From Rhizobium sp. SG_E_25_P2 (lineage in GTDB: Bacteria > Pseudomonadota > Alphaproteobacteria > Rhizobiales > Rhizobiaceae), in contig NZ_JARXVM010000005.1 in assembly GCF_029892285.1 (NCBI RefSeq), positions 62,001 to 126,000 on the forward strand: DNA of 64,000 nt. The letters are read 5' to 3'. The notes below the pieces were generated by a model. It searched no databases, had not been told where the DNA came from, and saw nothing but the letters and a program-made list of their open reading frames with translations. Below, piece after piece: positions 9,277 through 17,202 of this stretch. The number at the start of each line of letters is the position of its first letter. Positions within the stretch are counted from its first letter, which is position 1. A program made the translations under genes and the position numbers.

Positions 9277-9759
9277 ATGATGGCAAGCATGCGGCATAAG
9301 AGACATATGTTGACGGCGCTGGCTGCGGCCTTGGCGTCTTTGGCGATGGTGGGCTCGGCGAAAGCTGCTGATTTCGGCATGGCGGTCGTCCCCACCCAGA
9401 TTATTTATCCGGGCCAGGAAATCACCGAGAACCAGTTGACGACGGTGCCGGTGACCAATCCCAATATCGCTCCCGGCTATGCCCAGAAGTATTCGGAAGT
9501 CGCCGGTCTGGTGACGACCAGAACGCTACTCCCCAACCGCACGATCATGATCGCCGCGTTGAGGGAAGCCTGGACGGTCCGGCGCGGCGACAAGATCGTG
9601 CTTGTCTATGACAATGGCGGTCTCAAGATCACCGCCGCGGGCACGCCGCTGAATGACGGCGTGGTCGGCGACCTCATCAAGGTTCGCAATACCGATACCG
9701 GCGTCATCATTTCCGGCACGGTCAGGCCGGACAGTTCGATCCTCGTGGTGCAGAAATGA
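9277..9759 (+). CDS. flgA: FlgA, P-ring assembly chaperone
   Basis: FlgA is a periplasmic chaperone for P-ring assembly. The 160-residue product has a signal peptide (a basic start, then a hydrophobic run LTALAAALASLAMVGSAKAA, cleavage likely after about residue 30). The SAF-type C-terminal domain includes AWTVRRGDKIVLVYDNGGL and a terminal GTVRPDSSILVVQK. An alternative start is Met5. It overlaps flgI by four bases. Confidence 0.92.
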   Translation: MMASMRHKRHMLTALAAALASLAMVGSAKAADFGMAVVPTQIIYPGQEITENQLTTVPVTNPNIAPGYAQKYSEVAGLVTTRTLLPNRTIMIAALREAWTVRRGDKIVLVYDNGGLKITAAGTPLNDGVVGDLIKVRNTDTGVIISGTVRPDSSILVVQK

Positions 9760-10871
9760 AGAGACTCGTTGCCCTGATCCTGGCGAGCCTGATGACTTTG
9801 TCGACCGCCGCGCCGTCACAGGCTGCGGCGACTGCACGCATCAAGGACGTCGCGTCGTTGCAAGCTGGCCGCGACAACCAGTTGATTGGCTATGGTCTCG
9901 TGGTGGGCCTGCAGGGATCTGGCGACAGCCTGCGCTCTTCGCCCTTCACCGAACAGTCGCTGCGCGCGATGCTGCAGAATCTCGGCATTTCCACCCAGGG
10001 CGGCGAAAACCGCTCCAAAAATATCGCCGCAGTCATGGTCACGGCCACGCTGCCGCCATTTGCAAGTCCAGGTAGTCGCATGGACGTTGCCGTCAGCTCG
10101 CTCGGCGACGCCACCTCCTTGCGCGGCGGCACGCTCGTAATGACCTCGCTGACCGGCGCCGACGGTCAAATCTACGCCGTCGCACAGGGGCCGCTGATCG
10201 TATCCGGTTTTTCGGCGACAGGCGACGCCACACAATTGACGCAGGGCGTGACGACCGCCGGACGCGTGCCGAATGGCGCGATCATCGAACGCCCCCTGCC
10301 GTCGCGCTTCAAGGACTCGGTCAATCTCGTCCTGCAGTTGCGCAATCCCGATTTTTCGACGGCGGTGCGCATGACCGACGCGATCAACGCGTTTTCGAAC
10401 CAAGCCTATGGCGGCCCGATCGCTTCGGTCAACGATTCGCAGGAAGTGGTCGTGGAAAAGCCGCGCCGCGCCGATCTCGCCCGACTGATGGCCGAGATCG
10501 AAAACCTTCCCATCGACACCGATACGCCGGCCAAGGTGGTGGTCAATGAACGCACTGGCACCATCGTAATCGGCGCCGATGTCAGGATCTCCGAGGTCGC
10601 CGTCAGCTACGGCACATTGACAGTTCAAGTCAGCGAAAACCCGACTGTTGTACAGCCGTTGCCTTTCTCCAATGGCGAAACGGCCGTGCAGCCGCAGACC
10701 GACATCATCGCGCAGCAGGCCAACAGCAAAGTGGCGATTATTAAAGGCTCCAATCTGAAAACCTTGGTGTCCGGGTTGAATTCGATCGGAGTGAAGCCAG
10801 ACGGCGTTATCGCCATTCTCCAGGGGATCAAGTCGGCGGGCGCGCTACAGGCGGAGCTGGTGTTGCAATGA
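9756..10871 (+). CDS. flgI: FlgI, flagellar P-ring protein
   Basis: FlgI forms the periplasmic P ring around the rod. The 371-residue product has a signal peptide (about residues 1-23, ending SQAAA). The family start ARIKDVASLQAGRDNQLIGY is followed by GLVVGLQGSGDSL. The C-terminus has LNSIGVKPDGVIAILQGIKS then AGALQAELVLQ, which is diagnostic. It overlaps both neighbours by four bases. Confidence 0.97.
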   Translation: MKRLVALILASLMTLSTAAPSQAAATARIKDVASLQAGRDNQLIGYGLVVGLQGSGDSLRSSPFTEQSLRAMLQNLGISTQGGENRSKNIAAVMVTATLPPFASPGSRMDVAVSSLGDATSLRGGTLVMTSLTGADGQIYAVAQGPLIVSGFSATGDATQLTQGVTTAGRVPNGAIIERPLPSRFKDSVNLVLQLRNPDFSTAVRMTDAINAFSNQAYGGPIASVNDSQEVVVEKPRRADLARLMAEIENLPIDTDTPAKVVVNERTGTIVIGADVRISEVAVSYGTLTVQVSENPTVVQPLPFSNGETAVQPQTDIIAQQANSKVAIIKGSNLKTLVSGLNSIGVKPDGVIAILQGIKSAGALQAELVLQ

Positions 10872-11416
10872 CCAAGATGACGGGACTGTGGAAGACAAGC
10901 GCGCGGATCGGCGTCATCATCGGCCTCTGCCTCGGCATTGGCCCGATGGCGGCGATGTCGGCTGAGGAAAGTCACGAGAAATCCACGCCGAAGCCGGCGG
11001 TCAAGACGGCGCGTGAGGAAATCCGCGCCTTCTGCGCCAATATCGCCGACGCCGCGCGCGATCAGCGCTACGCCTTGCAGAAGATCGAGCTGGAAAAACT
11101 GCAAGCCCAGGTCGACGACCGCATCATCATCCTCGAAACCCGAAAGGCGGAATACGAGGATTGGATGAAGAAGCGCGACGCCTTCTCCAAGCAGGCGGAA
11201 GCCGGGCTCGTGGACATCTACAAGAAAATGGCGGCCGACGCCGCCGCCCAACAGCTGGAGCTGATGGATCCGAACCTGTCGTCGGCGATCATCATGAAGC
11301 TCAGCCCGAGCAAGTCCAGCCTGATTCTGACCGAAATGGAAGCCAAAAAGGCTGCCATGGTCGCGTCGATCATCTCGGCCGCCGGCAACCGCAGCACATC
11401 GAAAGATCCGTCATGA
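10868..11416 (+). CDS. motE: MotE-like periplasmic chaperone of MotC
   Basis: In Sinorhizobium, MotE is a periplasmic chaperone for MotC. The 182-residue product has an N-terminal hydrophobic signal segment (about residues 12-31). A long helical, charge-rich central region follows (about 45-130, with the QKIELEKLQAQVDDRIIILE coiled coil). The C-terminal part (about 130-170, MDPNLSSAIIMKLSPSKSSL) resembles the MgtE N-domain-like motif. Two cysteines are absent apart from one at about residue 57. The position between flgI and flgH is that of rhizobial motE. motC is present at 19.6 kb, which supports the call. Confidence 0.82.
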   Translation: MTKMTGLWKTSARIGVIIGLCLGIGPMAAMSAEESHEKSTPKPAVKTAREEIRAFCANIADAARDQRYALQKIELEKLQAQVDDRIIILETRKAEYEDWMKKRDAFSKQAEAGLVDIYKKMAADAAAQQLELMDPNLSSAIIMKLSPSKSSLILTEMEAKKAAMVASIISAAGNRSTSKDPS

Positions 11417-12123
11417 ATTATAAACTCTTTTTGATGGCGGGCCTCGTTGTCGTCGCGGGATGCAACGCAAAGTCGGTGACGGAGCTCAATCGCGCCCCGT
11501 CCATGAGCCCCATCGGCACTGGCCTGCAATTCACCAAGACCAATGAGATGGGCCAATATCCCAAGCAGCCGGCCCAGATCGCCACCGGTTACTCGCTCTG
11601 GAGTGATTCCAAGGCGGCGCTGTTCAAGGACGCCCGCGCCCTCAAGGTCGGCGATATCCTGACGGTGACGATCGAAATTGATGATTCGGCCACGTTTGAC
11701 AACAAGACCGACCGCAGTCGTGATACGTCCTGGTCAAAGGACTACACCGCGAAAAATTCAGGCTTGATTGCCGATGTCGACGTCAATGGCGAGATCAGTA
11801 ACAATTCGTCGTCGTCTTCGACAGGCGATGGTTCGATCGAGCGCAATGAAAAGCTGTCGCTGCAACTCGCGGTGGTCGTGACTGGAACGCTGGACAATGG
11901 CAATCTGCTGATCAGCGGTTCCCAGGAAGTGCGCGTTAACCAGGAAATTCGCGTCCTCAACCTCGCCGGCATCGTGCGTCCGCAGGACGTCGACGCCGAC
12001 AACAAGCTGTCCTACGACAAGATCGCCGAAGCCCGCATTTCCTATGGCGGCCGTGGCCGTCTGTCCGAAATCCAGAACCCGTCGGTGGGTCAGCAGGCGG
12101 TCGATATTTTCGGCGTGTTCTGA
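11413..12123 (+). CDS. flgH: FlgH, flagellar L-ring lipoprotein
   Basis: FlgH is the outer-membrane L-ring lipoprotein. The ATG at 11413 overlaps the motE stop by four bases and gives 236 residues. An in-frame upstream ATG at 11161 would lie inside motE and is rejected. The start MNYKLFLMAGLVVVAGCNAK has a lipobox (VAGC) with the lipid-accepting cysteine near residue 17. The family segments DARALKVGDILTVTIEID and the C-terminal GRGRLSEIQNPSVGQQAVDI are present. Confidence 0.96.
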   Translation: MNYKLFLMAGLVVVAGCNAKSVTELNRAPSMSPIGTGLQFTKTNEMGQYPKQPAQIATGYSLWSDSKAALFKDARALKVGDILTVTIEIDDSATFDNKTDRSRDTSWSKDYTAKNSGLIADVDVNGEISNNSSSSSTGDGSIERNEKLSLQLAVVVTGTLDNGNLLISGSQEVRVNQEIRVLNLAGIVRPQDVDADNKLSYDKIAEARISYGGRGRLSEIQNPSVGQQAVDIFGVF

Positions 12124-12165
12124 CGGTTTCAAAACCATCCGACGCGCCGGGGGCAAGGAGACGAC

Positions 12166-12672
12166 ATGGTCGACATTCCGGAAGAACAACCGGTCGAAAA
12201 AAAGAAGTCGGGCCTGGTCATGACCATCGTCCCGGTTGCGGTCGTGACGGTGATCGCGGCGGCCGGGGGCTGGTTCCTGGGCGGCATGCTCGCACCGGCG
12301 GTCAATGTGCCGCCGCCGCCCGCCGCCGAGAAAAAAGCCGAGGGCGAAAAGAAGGAGGGTGAAGGCCTTCCGACGATTTCCACGGAGGAAAACGGCGTCG
12401 TCCAGCTTGAGGCGATCACCACCAACCTCGCATTTCCGGCGGATAAGTGGATACGGCTCGAAGTGGCGCTGCTGTTCAAGGACAAACCGGATGTGGCGCT
12501 GGCGGAGACGATCCACCAGGACATCGCGCGTTATCTCCGCACAGTTACCCTGCAGCAGATCGAAGGTCCCCGCGGCTTCCAGTATCTCAAGGAAGATCTC
12601 GAGGAGAGGGCGGATCTGTTGTCGGAAGGCAAGGTCGAGAAAATCATGTTCAGGACCTTTGTGATCGAATGA
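12166..12672 (+). CDS. fliL: FliL, basal-body associated stator protein
   Basis: FliL surrounds the stator units and supports torque. The 168-residue product has a short cytoplasmic head, one membrane segment (about residues 17-42, LVMTIVPVAVVTVIAAAGGW) and a charged KKAEGEKKEGEG linker. The stomatin-like periplasmic domain ends in LSEGKVEKIMFRTFVIE. It overlaps fliP by four bases. Confidence 0.93.
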   Translation: MVDIPEEQPVEKKKSGLVMTIVPVAVVTVIAAAGGWFLGGMLAPAVNVPPPPAAEKKAEGEKKEGEGLPTISTEENGVVQLEAITTNLAFPADKWIRLEVALLFKDKPDVALAETIHQDIARYLRTVTLQQIEGPRGFQYLKEDLEERADLLSEGKVEKIMFRTFVIE

Positions 12673-13427
12673 CCGTTCATAAAAAAACAGCCGTCTTGGT
12701 TTTGGGCGTGTCCCTTGCGCTGGCCGCCGCAAGCGGCGCCGCGCTTGCTCAGACGGCGACCCCGGAAATATTCAATACGCCGATCAGCGGCTCTGCGGCC
12801 AGCTGGATCATCCGGGTGTTCGGCCTCCTGACGGTCCTGTCGATCGCGCCCGGCATTCTCGTGATGGTGACGAGTTTTCCACGCTTCATCATCGCGTTTT
12901 CGATTCTCCGGTCCGGCATGGGGCTGGCGACCACGCCTTCCAATATGATTCTCACCAGCCTTGCGCTGTTCATGACGTTCTTCGTCATGTCGCCGACTCT
13001 GGAGCGGTCCTGGCGCGATGGCGTTCAGCCGCTGCTGGCCGAGCAGATCGACGAAACAGAGGCTCTTCGCCGCATCGCTGTGCCGTTCCGGGATTTCATG
13101 GCGGCCAATACGCGCGACAAGGACCTCAAGCTGTTCGCCGATATCGCCACGGAGAAGGGGCAGACCGCCGTCACTGCGGGAGCGCCTGATCTGCGCGTTC
13201 TCGTCCCCGCCTTCATGATTTCCGAGATCCGTCGCGGCTTCGAAATCGGATTCCTGATCGTTTTGCCGTTTCTCGTGATCGATTTGATCGTGGCGACAAT
13301 CACCATGGCGATGGGTATGATGATGCTGCCTCCCACCTCGATATCACTGCCATTCAAGATTCTGTTCTTCGTGTTGATCGACGGTTGGAACCTGCTGGTC
13401 GGAAGCTTGGTTCGCTCTTTCAACTGA
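12669..13427 (+). CDS. fliP: FliP, flagellar export gate protein
   Basis: FliP is a core subunit of the FliPQR export gate. The ATG at 12669 overlaps fliL by four bases and gives 252 residues. An upstream in-frame start at 12447 lies inside fliL and is rejected. A cleavable signal peptide (about residues 1-27) precedes the family core: TVLSIAPGILVMVTSFPRFI, IILRSGMG-like residues, the periplasmic loop and VPAFMISEIRRGFEIGFLIV. No fliO is seen nearby, as in other rhizobia. Confidence 0.96.
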   Translation: MTVHKKTAVLVLGVSLALAAASGAALAQTATPEIFNTPISGSAASWIIRVFGLLTVLSIAPGILVMVTSFPRFIIAFSILRSGMGLATTPSNMILTSLALFMTFFVMSPTLERSWRDGVQPLLAEQIDETEALRRIAVPFRDFMAANTRDKDLKLFADIATEKGQTAVTAGAPDLRVLVPAFMISEIRRGFEIGFLIVLPFLVIDLIVATITMAMGMMMLPPTSISLPFKILFFVLIDGWNLLVGSLVRSFN

Positions 13428-13466
13428 CGGAAAACTGTCGTCGATTTCGACGTGAAACTGGGTATG

Positions 13467-13490
13467 CGGGGCGCGAAAGCGCCCCGTTTT
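13467..13490 (+). terminator. Terminator of the flgB-fliP operon
   Basis: A perfect 8-bp stem (CGGGGCGC / GCGCCCCG, 13467-13474 with 13479-13486) closes a GAAA tetraloop and is followed by TTTT. It lies 40 bp after fliP, and separates the basal-body operon from the flagellin genes. Confidence 0.88.
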
Positions 13491-13505
13491 CCGTTTGTTA
13501 ACCAT
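13487..13505 (+). promoter_or_regulatory. CtrA-like TTAACCAT box upstream of flagellin 1
   Basis: TTAACCAT at 13498-13505 matches the extended half-site seen in alphaproteobacterial CtrA operators. The upstream half is degenerate (TTTT-N7-TTAACCAT). It lies about 195 bp before the flagellin start. The same eight bases also occur before the other two flagellins and before ftcR. Confidence 0.4.
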
Positions 13506-13633
13506 ATTTTGCAGCGACCCATCCGTAAATGTCCCGCTTAAGGTTTTCGAAAGCAGTGGACCCCGATACTCCAGCCATACACGGTGATCGAAGGTCTTGA
13601 GGGAGACGCTTCGAATGGCATGAGGCCGAACAT

Positions 13634-13700
13634 CGTGACCGGTAAGGAAATCGAGCCCGGCATGTCCCTAATCCTGTAACTCGTTAAAAGGGACACTCAG
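13634..13700 (+). promoter_or_regulatory. Conserved flagellin leader element, flagellin 1
   Basis: The leader has the order GTGACCGGT - CCCGGCATGTCCCT - Shine-Dalgarno that recurs before all three flagellin genes. TGTCCCT (13663-13669) is perfectly complementary over seven bases to AGGGACA (13689-13695), which contains the ribosome site GGG (13690-13692) eight bases before the ATG. A hairpin masking the ribosome site is therefore possible. In Caulobacter, FlbT acts on the flagellin leader. Here the link to FlbT is inferred. Confidence 0.5.
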
Positions 13701-14663
13701 ATGAGTTCTATCGTCACTAACACGTCCGCCATGGCGGCACTGAACACGCTGCGTTCGATCAACAGCAGCATGGAAGAAACCCAGAACGCAGTGTCCTCCG
13801 GCTACAGCGTCGACACCGCCAAGGACAACGCCGCATATTGGTCCATCGCGACCACCATGCGCTCCGACAAGACCGCGATGAGCACCGTTCAGGACGCTCT
13901 CGGTCTGGCCGCCGCCAAGACCGACACCGCTTACACCGGTCTGAATGCGTCGATCGAAGTCGTCAACGAAATCAAGGCCAAGCTGGTCGCCGCGCGCGAA
14001 CCGGGCGTGGACAAGGAGAAGGTCAATTCGGAATTGACCGAACTCAAGAGCCAGCTGTCGTCGATCTCCGAATCGGCTTCGTTCTCGGGCGAAAACTGGC
14101 TGTACAACAACGATTCGACCGCCAATGAAACCGTTGACATGGTCGGCTCCTTCATCCGTGATGGAACGGGCAGCGTTTCCGTCGGCCTGATCAGCTACGA
14201 CACCGCCGACTCGACCCTGATCGACAACAACACCGCCGACAACGGCATCCTGACCGCCGCGAACTTCACGTCCTACGCGACGGGCACGACCACGGCGACC
14301 GGCTCCTACTACCTGATCGCTGTCGACAGCGGCAACACCCAGAACGGCACCGAAATCAGCCTTTCTGACTCGACCGCCGACTATCAGATCGACAACATGA
14401 TCTCCGTCGTTGACGACATGCTGTCCCAGATGACCGACGCCGCCGCGACCCTCGGCGCCACCAACGCCCGCATCGACATGCAGGACGAGTTTGTGGCTGA
14501 CCTCATGGACACGATCGACTCGGGCGTTGGCAAGCTGGTCGATGCGGACATGAACGAAGAGTCGACCAAGCTGAAGGCGTTGCAGACGCAGCAGCAGCTC
14601 GGCATCCAGTCGCTGTCGATCGCCAATTCCAACTCGGAAACGATCCTCCAGCTCTTCCGCTAA
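13701..14663 (+). CDS. fla: Flagellin 1
   Basis: This is a filament subunit of 320 residues. The N-terminal D0/D1 helix (SSIVTNTSAMAALNTLRSIN, then QNAVSSGYSVDTAKDNAAYW) and the C-terminal D0/D1 region (QTQQQLGIQSLSIANSNSET, ending ILQLF) are canonical. The middle (about residues 130-225) is a short Thr/Asp-rich variable domain, as in rhizobial complex flagellins. It is the first of three tandem paralogues, each with its own terminator and leader. Confidence 0.96.
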   Translation: MSSIVTNTSAMAALNTLRSINSSMEETQNAVSSGYSVDTAKDNAAYWSIATTMRSDKTAMSTVQDALGLAAAKTDTAYTGLNASIEVVNEIKAKLVAAREPGVDKEKVNSELTELKSQLSSISESASFSGENWLYNNDSTANETVDMVGSFIRDGTGSVSVGLISYDTADSTLIDNNTADNGILTAANFTSYATGTTTATGSYYLIAVDSGNTQNGTEISLSDSTADYQIDNMISVVDDMLSQMTDAAATLGATNARIDMQDEFVADLMDTIDSGVGKLVDADMNEESTKLKALQTQQQLGIQSLSIANSNSETILQLFR

Positions 14664-14688
14664 GAGTACAACCAAAACTGATTTTGAG

Positions 14689-14714
14689 AGCCGCCGGGAA
14701 ACCGGCGGCTTTTT
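14689..14714 (+). terminator. Terminator of flagellin 1
   Basis: A perfect 9-bp stem (AGCCGCCGG / CCGGCGGCT, 14689-14697 with 14702-14710) closes a GAAA loop and runs into a T-tract. It lies 25 bp after the stop codon. Confidence 0.9.
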
Positions 14715-14773
14715 CGTGTCCGGAATATCGTGGTGAAGGTTTTTGGTTAATTTTGGGATCGAGAAAGGGTTCT

Positions 14774-14837
14774 TTAACCATGCACATGTTTATCTACCCT
14801 CATCGAAACGACAGGTTAACCCTGACTGAGGGTTAAC
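14774..14837 (+). promoter_or_regulatory. TTAACCAT box and GTTAACCCT inverted repeat upstream of flagellin 2
   Basis: TTAACCAT lies at 14774-14781, 140 bp before the flagellin 2 start. A 9-bp inverted repeat GTTAACCCT / AGGGTTAAC (14815-14823 with 14829-14837) follows. The TTAA spacing in the repeat is not the seven bases of a full CtrA site. A regulatory role is inferred from the recurrence of the box at the other flagellin genes. Confidence 0.35.
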
Positions 14838-14855
14838 ACGCATGACGCGGCCTTT

Positions 14856-14921
14856 CGTTACCGGACGCAATCCCGGAATGTCCCTTTAAATTTTTCCCGT
14901 AGTATGAGGGGCAAAACAACC
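14856..14921 (+). promoter_or_regulatory. Conserved flagellin leader element, flagellin 2
   Basis: The block GTTACCGG - CCCGGAATGTCCCT precedes the start as in flagellin 1. TGTCCCT (14879-14885) can pair with AGGGGCA (14907-14913), seven pairs with one G-U wobble, covering the ribosome site. The change from AGGGACA in flagellin 1 to AGGGGCA here keeps pairing. Confidence 0.5.
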
Positions 14922-15887
14922 ATGACTAGCATTATCACCAACATCCAGGCAATGGCAGCTCTCGACACTTTGCGGTCGATTAACTCCGGCATGGAAGAAA
15001 CGCAGGGCAGGGTGTCTTCCGGTTATCGCGTCCAAGATGCGTCGGACAATGCTGCTTACTGGTCGATCGCGACCACGATGAAGTCGGACAACAAGGCGCT
15101 CTCAACCGTTCAGGACGCCCTCGGCTTCGCCGCCGCAAAATCCGACACAGCCTATACCGGTCTGAATTCATCGATCGACGTCGTCACCGAGATCAAGGCC
15201 AAGCTCGTTGCCGCCCGCGAACCGGGCGTTGACAAGGAGAAGATCAATTCCGAACTCTCCGAGCTCAAGAACCAGCTGGTGTCGATTTCCCAGTCGGCGT
15301 CGTTCTCGGGCCAAAACTGGCTTTACAACGATGACACCACCGCAAACGCGACCGTCGACATGGTTGGCTCCTTCGTTCGTGACAGCGCTGGCGGTGTTTC
15401 CGTCGAGCTGATCAGCTTCGATACCGCCGACTCCACCCTGATCGACAACGTCGATCCCACGCTTGGCATCCTGACTGCCGCCAACTACACGAGCTTCGCC
15501 ACTGGCACCACCACCGCCACCGGCTCCTACTATCTGATCGCCATCGATAGCGGCAACACGCAGAACGGCAACATCGTCGAGCTGACCAACACCACCGCCG
15601 ACTACCAGATCGACAACATGATCTCCGTCGTCGACGACATGCTGACGCAGATGACCGAAGCCGCAGCCGTCATCGGCTCGACCAACATGCGCATCGACAT
15701 GCAGAACGAGTTCGTCGCCGACCTTATGGACGTGATCGACAAGGGCGTGGGACGCCTCGTCGACGCCGACATGAACGAGGAGTCTACCAAGCTGAAGGCG
15801 TTGCAGACGCAGCAGCAGCTCGGCATTCAGGCGCTGTCGATCGCCAATTCCAACTCGGAAAACATCCTGTCGCTGTTCCGCAGCTAA
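14922..15887 (+). CDS. fla: Flagellin 2
   Basis: This is the second tandem flagellin, 321 residues from the ATG at 14922. An ATG at 14904 is in frame but overlaps the Shine-Dalgarno/leader element and adds MRGKTT, so it is not preferred. The ends are nearly the same as in flagellin 1 (TSIITNIQAMAALDTLRSIN at the start, NSNSENILSLFRS at the end), and the differences concentrate in the central variable domain. Confidence 0.95.
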   Translation: MTSIITNIQAMAALDTLRSINSGMEETQGRVSSGYRVQDASDNAAYWSIATTMKSDNKALSTVQDALGFAAAKSDTAYTGLNSSIDVVTEIKAKLVAAREPGVDKEKINSELSELKNQLVSISQSASFSGQNWLYNDDTTANATVDMVGSFVRDSAGGVSVELISFDTADSTLIDNVDPTLGILTAANYTSFATGTTTATGSYYLIAIDSGNTQNGNIVELTNTTADYQIDNMISVVDDMLTQMTEAAAVIGSTNMRIDMQNEFVADLMDVIDKGVGRLVDADMNEESTKLKALQTQQQLGIQALSIANSNSENILSLFRS

Positions 15888-15913
15888 CACTGACGCGACA
15901 TTGCAAAAAGACG

Positions 15914-15945
15914 CCGCGGCTGGGCCTCCCAGTCGCGGTTTTTTT
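15914..15945 (+). terminator. Terminator of flagellin 2
   Basis: An 11-bp stem with one G-U pair (15914-15924 with 15928-15938) closes a three-base loop and is followed by seven Ts. It lies 26 bp after the stop codon. Confidence 0.9.
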
Positions 15946-16089
15946 GCGTCCGATTTTTCGGGCTTACAATTGCCTGTCTTATTTTAGGCAGTCTTTACAA
16001 AGGGATATTGAAGGAAGAACGCACGAACGCTTTTTCGCGAACCTTGCCTTAAGCTTTCCTCAATGAACATTAAAAAATCCTTGCGCCTG

Positions 16090-16108
16090 TTAACGCTTGA
16101 TTAACCAT
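16090..16108 (+). promoter_or_regulatory. Full CtrA-like site upstream of flagellin 3
   Basis: TTAA (16090-16093), seven bases, then TTAACCAT (16101-16108) fits the CtrA consensus TTAA-N7-TTAAC exactly. It lies 131 bp before the ATG, leaving room for a promoter and the conserved leader. CtrA control of flagellar genes is established in Caulobacter; its action here is inferred. Confidence 0.55.
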
Positions 16109-16185
16109 GCTCGTTTACATACTGTTCATAACTGACGGAGCGACCGCCAGGGCAAACAGTGGTCGCAAGCATGATGCTCCGCCGT

Positions 16186-16239
16186 CATTACCGGTAACGT
16201 GCCGGATGTCCCCCGAAAACGATATTCTAGGGCGAACCT
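16186..16239 (+). promoter_or_regulatory. Conserved flagellin leader element, flagellin 3
   Basis: The block ATTACCGGT - GCCGGATGTCCC recurs as before flagellins 1 and 2, 27 bases between TGTCCC (16207-16212) and the ATG. Pairing with the ribosome site (AGGG, 16229-16232) is only about three bases here, so primary sequence rather than the hairpin may be what is conserved. Confidence 0.45.
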
Positions 16240-17202
16240 ATGACGAGCATCATGACCAATGCCGCAGCTATGGCTGCGCTGCAAACTCTCCGTGACATCA
16301 ACAACAATATGGAAACCACGCAGCAGCGCATTTCGTCGGGCTACCGGGTTGAGACCGCGTCTGACAATGCCGCCTATTGGTCTATCGCCACCACCATGCG
16401 ATCGGACAACAAGGCGCTGTCGACTGTCCAGGATGCGCTCGGCCTCGGCGCCGCGAAAACCGACACGGCCTATACCGGTCTCGGCTCGGCGATTGATGTC
16501 GTCACCGAGATCAAGGCGAAGCTGGTGGCTGCGCGTGAACCGGGCGTGGACAAGGACAAGATCAACGAAGAACTCCGTGAGCTCAAGAACCAGCTCGAAT
16601 CGATCGCTGAATCGGCGTCTTTCTCGGGCGAAAACTGGCTCTACAACGACACTGGCGTCGCTGCGGCCACCGTCGAACTGGTATCCTCCTTCAATCGTTC
16701 TTCAAGCGGCACGGTTTCGATTGAAACCCTGGATTTCGACACCTCGACGTCGACGCTGATCGATTCCACCGACGCCAACAATGGCATCCTCACCAAAGCG
16801 ACCGTCGCAACCGTCAAGACCGGCACCACCACGACGACGGCGAGCTACTTCCTGATCGACGCCGGATCCACGACGACGGCGACCGGTACGGAAGTCACGC
16901 TGTCGACCACGACGACCAACTTCCAGCTCGACGGCATGATTTCTTCGGTCGACAAGATGCTGAGCAACCTGACCGACTCCGCCGCTACGCTTGGTTCGAT
17001 TTCCTCGCGTATCGATATGCAGGACGATTTCGTCGCTACCCTCATGGACGTGATCGACAAGGGCATCGGGCGTCTCGTCGACGCCGACATGAACGAAGAA
17101 TCGACCCGCCTCAAGGCGCTGCAGACCCAGCAGCAGCTCGGCATTCAGTCGCTGTCGATCGCCAACACCAACGCCGAAAACATCCTGTCGCTGTTCAAGT
17201 AA
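16240..17202 (+). CDS. fla: Flagellin 3
   Basis: This is the third tandem flagellin, 320 residues. It has the same conserved termini (TSIMTNAAAMAALQTLRDIN at the start, ANTNAENILSLFK at the end) and a Thr/Ser-rich central domain (about 130-225) that differs most from the other two. Rhizobial filaments are built from several related flagellins, so all three may be co-assembled. Confidence 0.96.
   Translation: MTSIMTNAAAMAALQTLRDINNNMETTQQRISSGYRVETASDNAAYWSIATTMRSDNKALSTVQDALGLGAAKTDTAYTGLGSAIDVVTEIKAKLVAAREPGVDKDKINEELRELKNQLESIAESASFSGENWLYNDTGVAAATVELVSSFNRSSSGTVSIETLDFDTSTSTLIDSTDANNGILTKATVATVKTGTTTTTASYFLIDAGSTTTATGTEVTLSTTTTNFQLDGMISSVDKMLSNLTDSAATLGSISSRIDMQDDFVATLMDVIDKGIGRLVDADMNEESTRLKALQTQQQLGIQSLSIANTNAENILSLFK

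Larger units (their letters stand above)
15888..16239 (+). other. 352-bp regulatory gap between flagellins 2 and 3
   Basis: The gap contains the flagellin 2 terminator, an AT-rich stretch (about 15960-16110), a full CtrA-like site at 16090-16108 and the flagellin leader element at 16186-16239. No credible gene is seen; an open frame at 16107-16295 overlaps the start of flagellin 3 in another frame and is not convincing. Confidence 0.6.
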
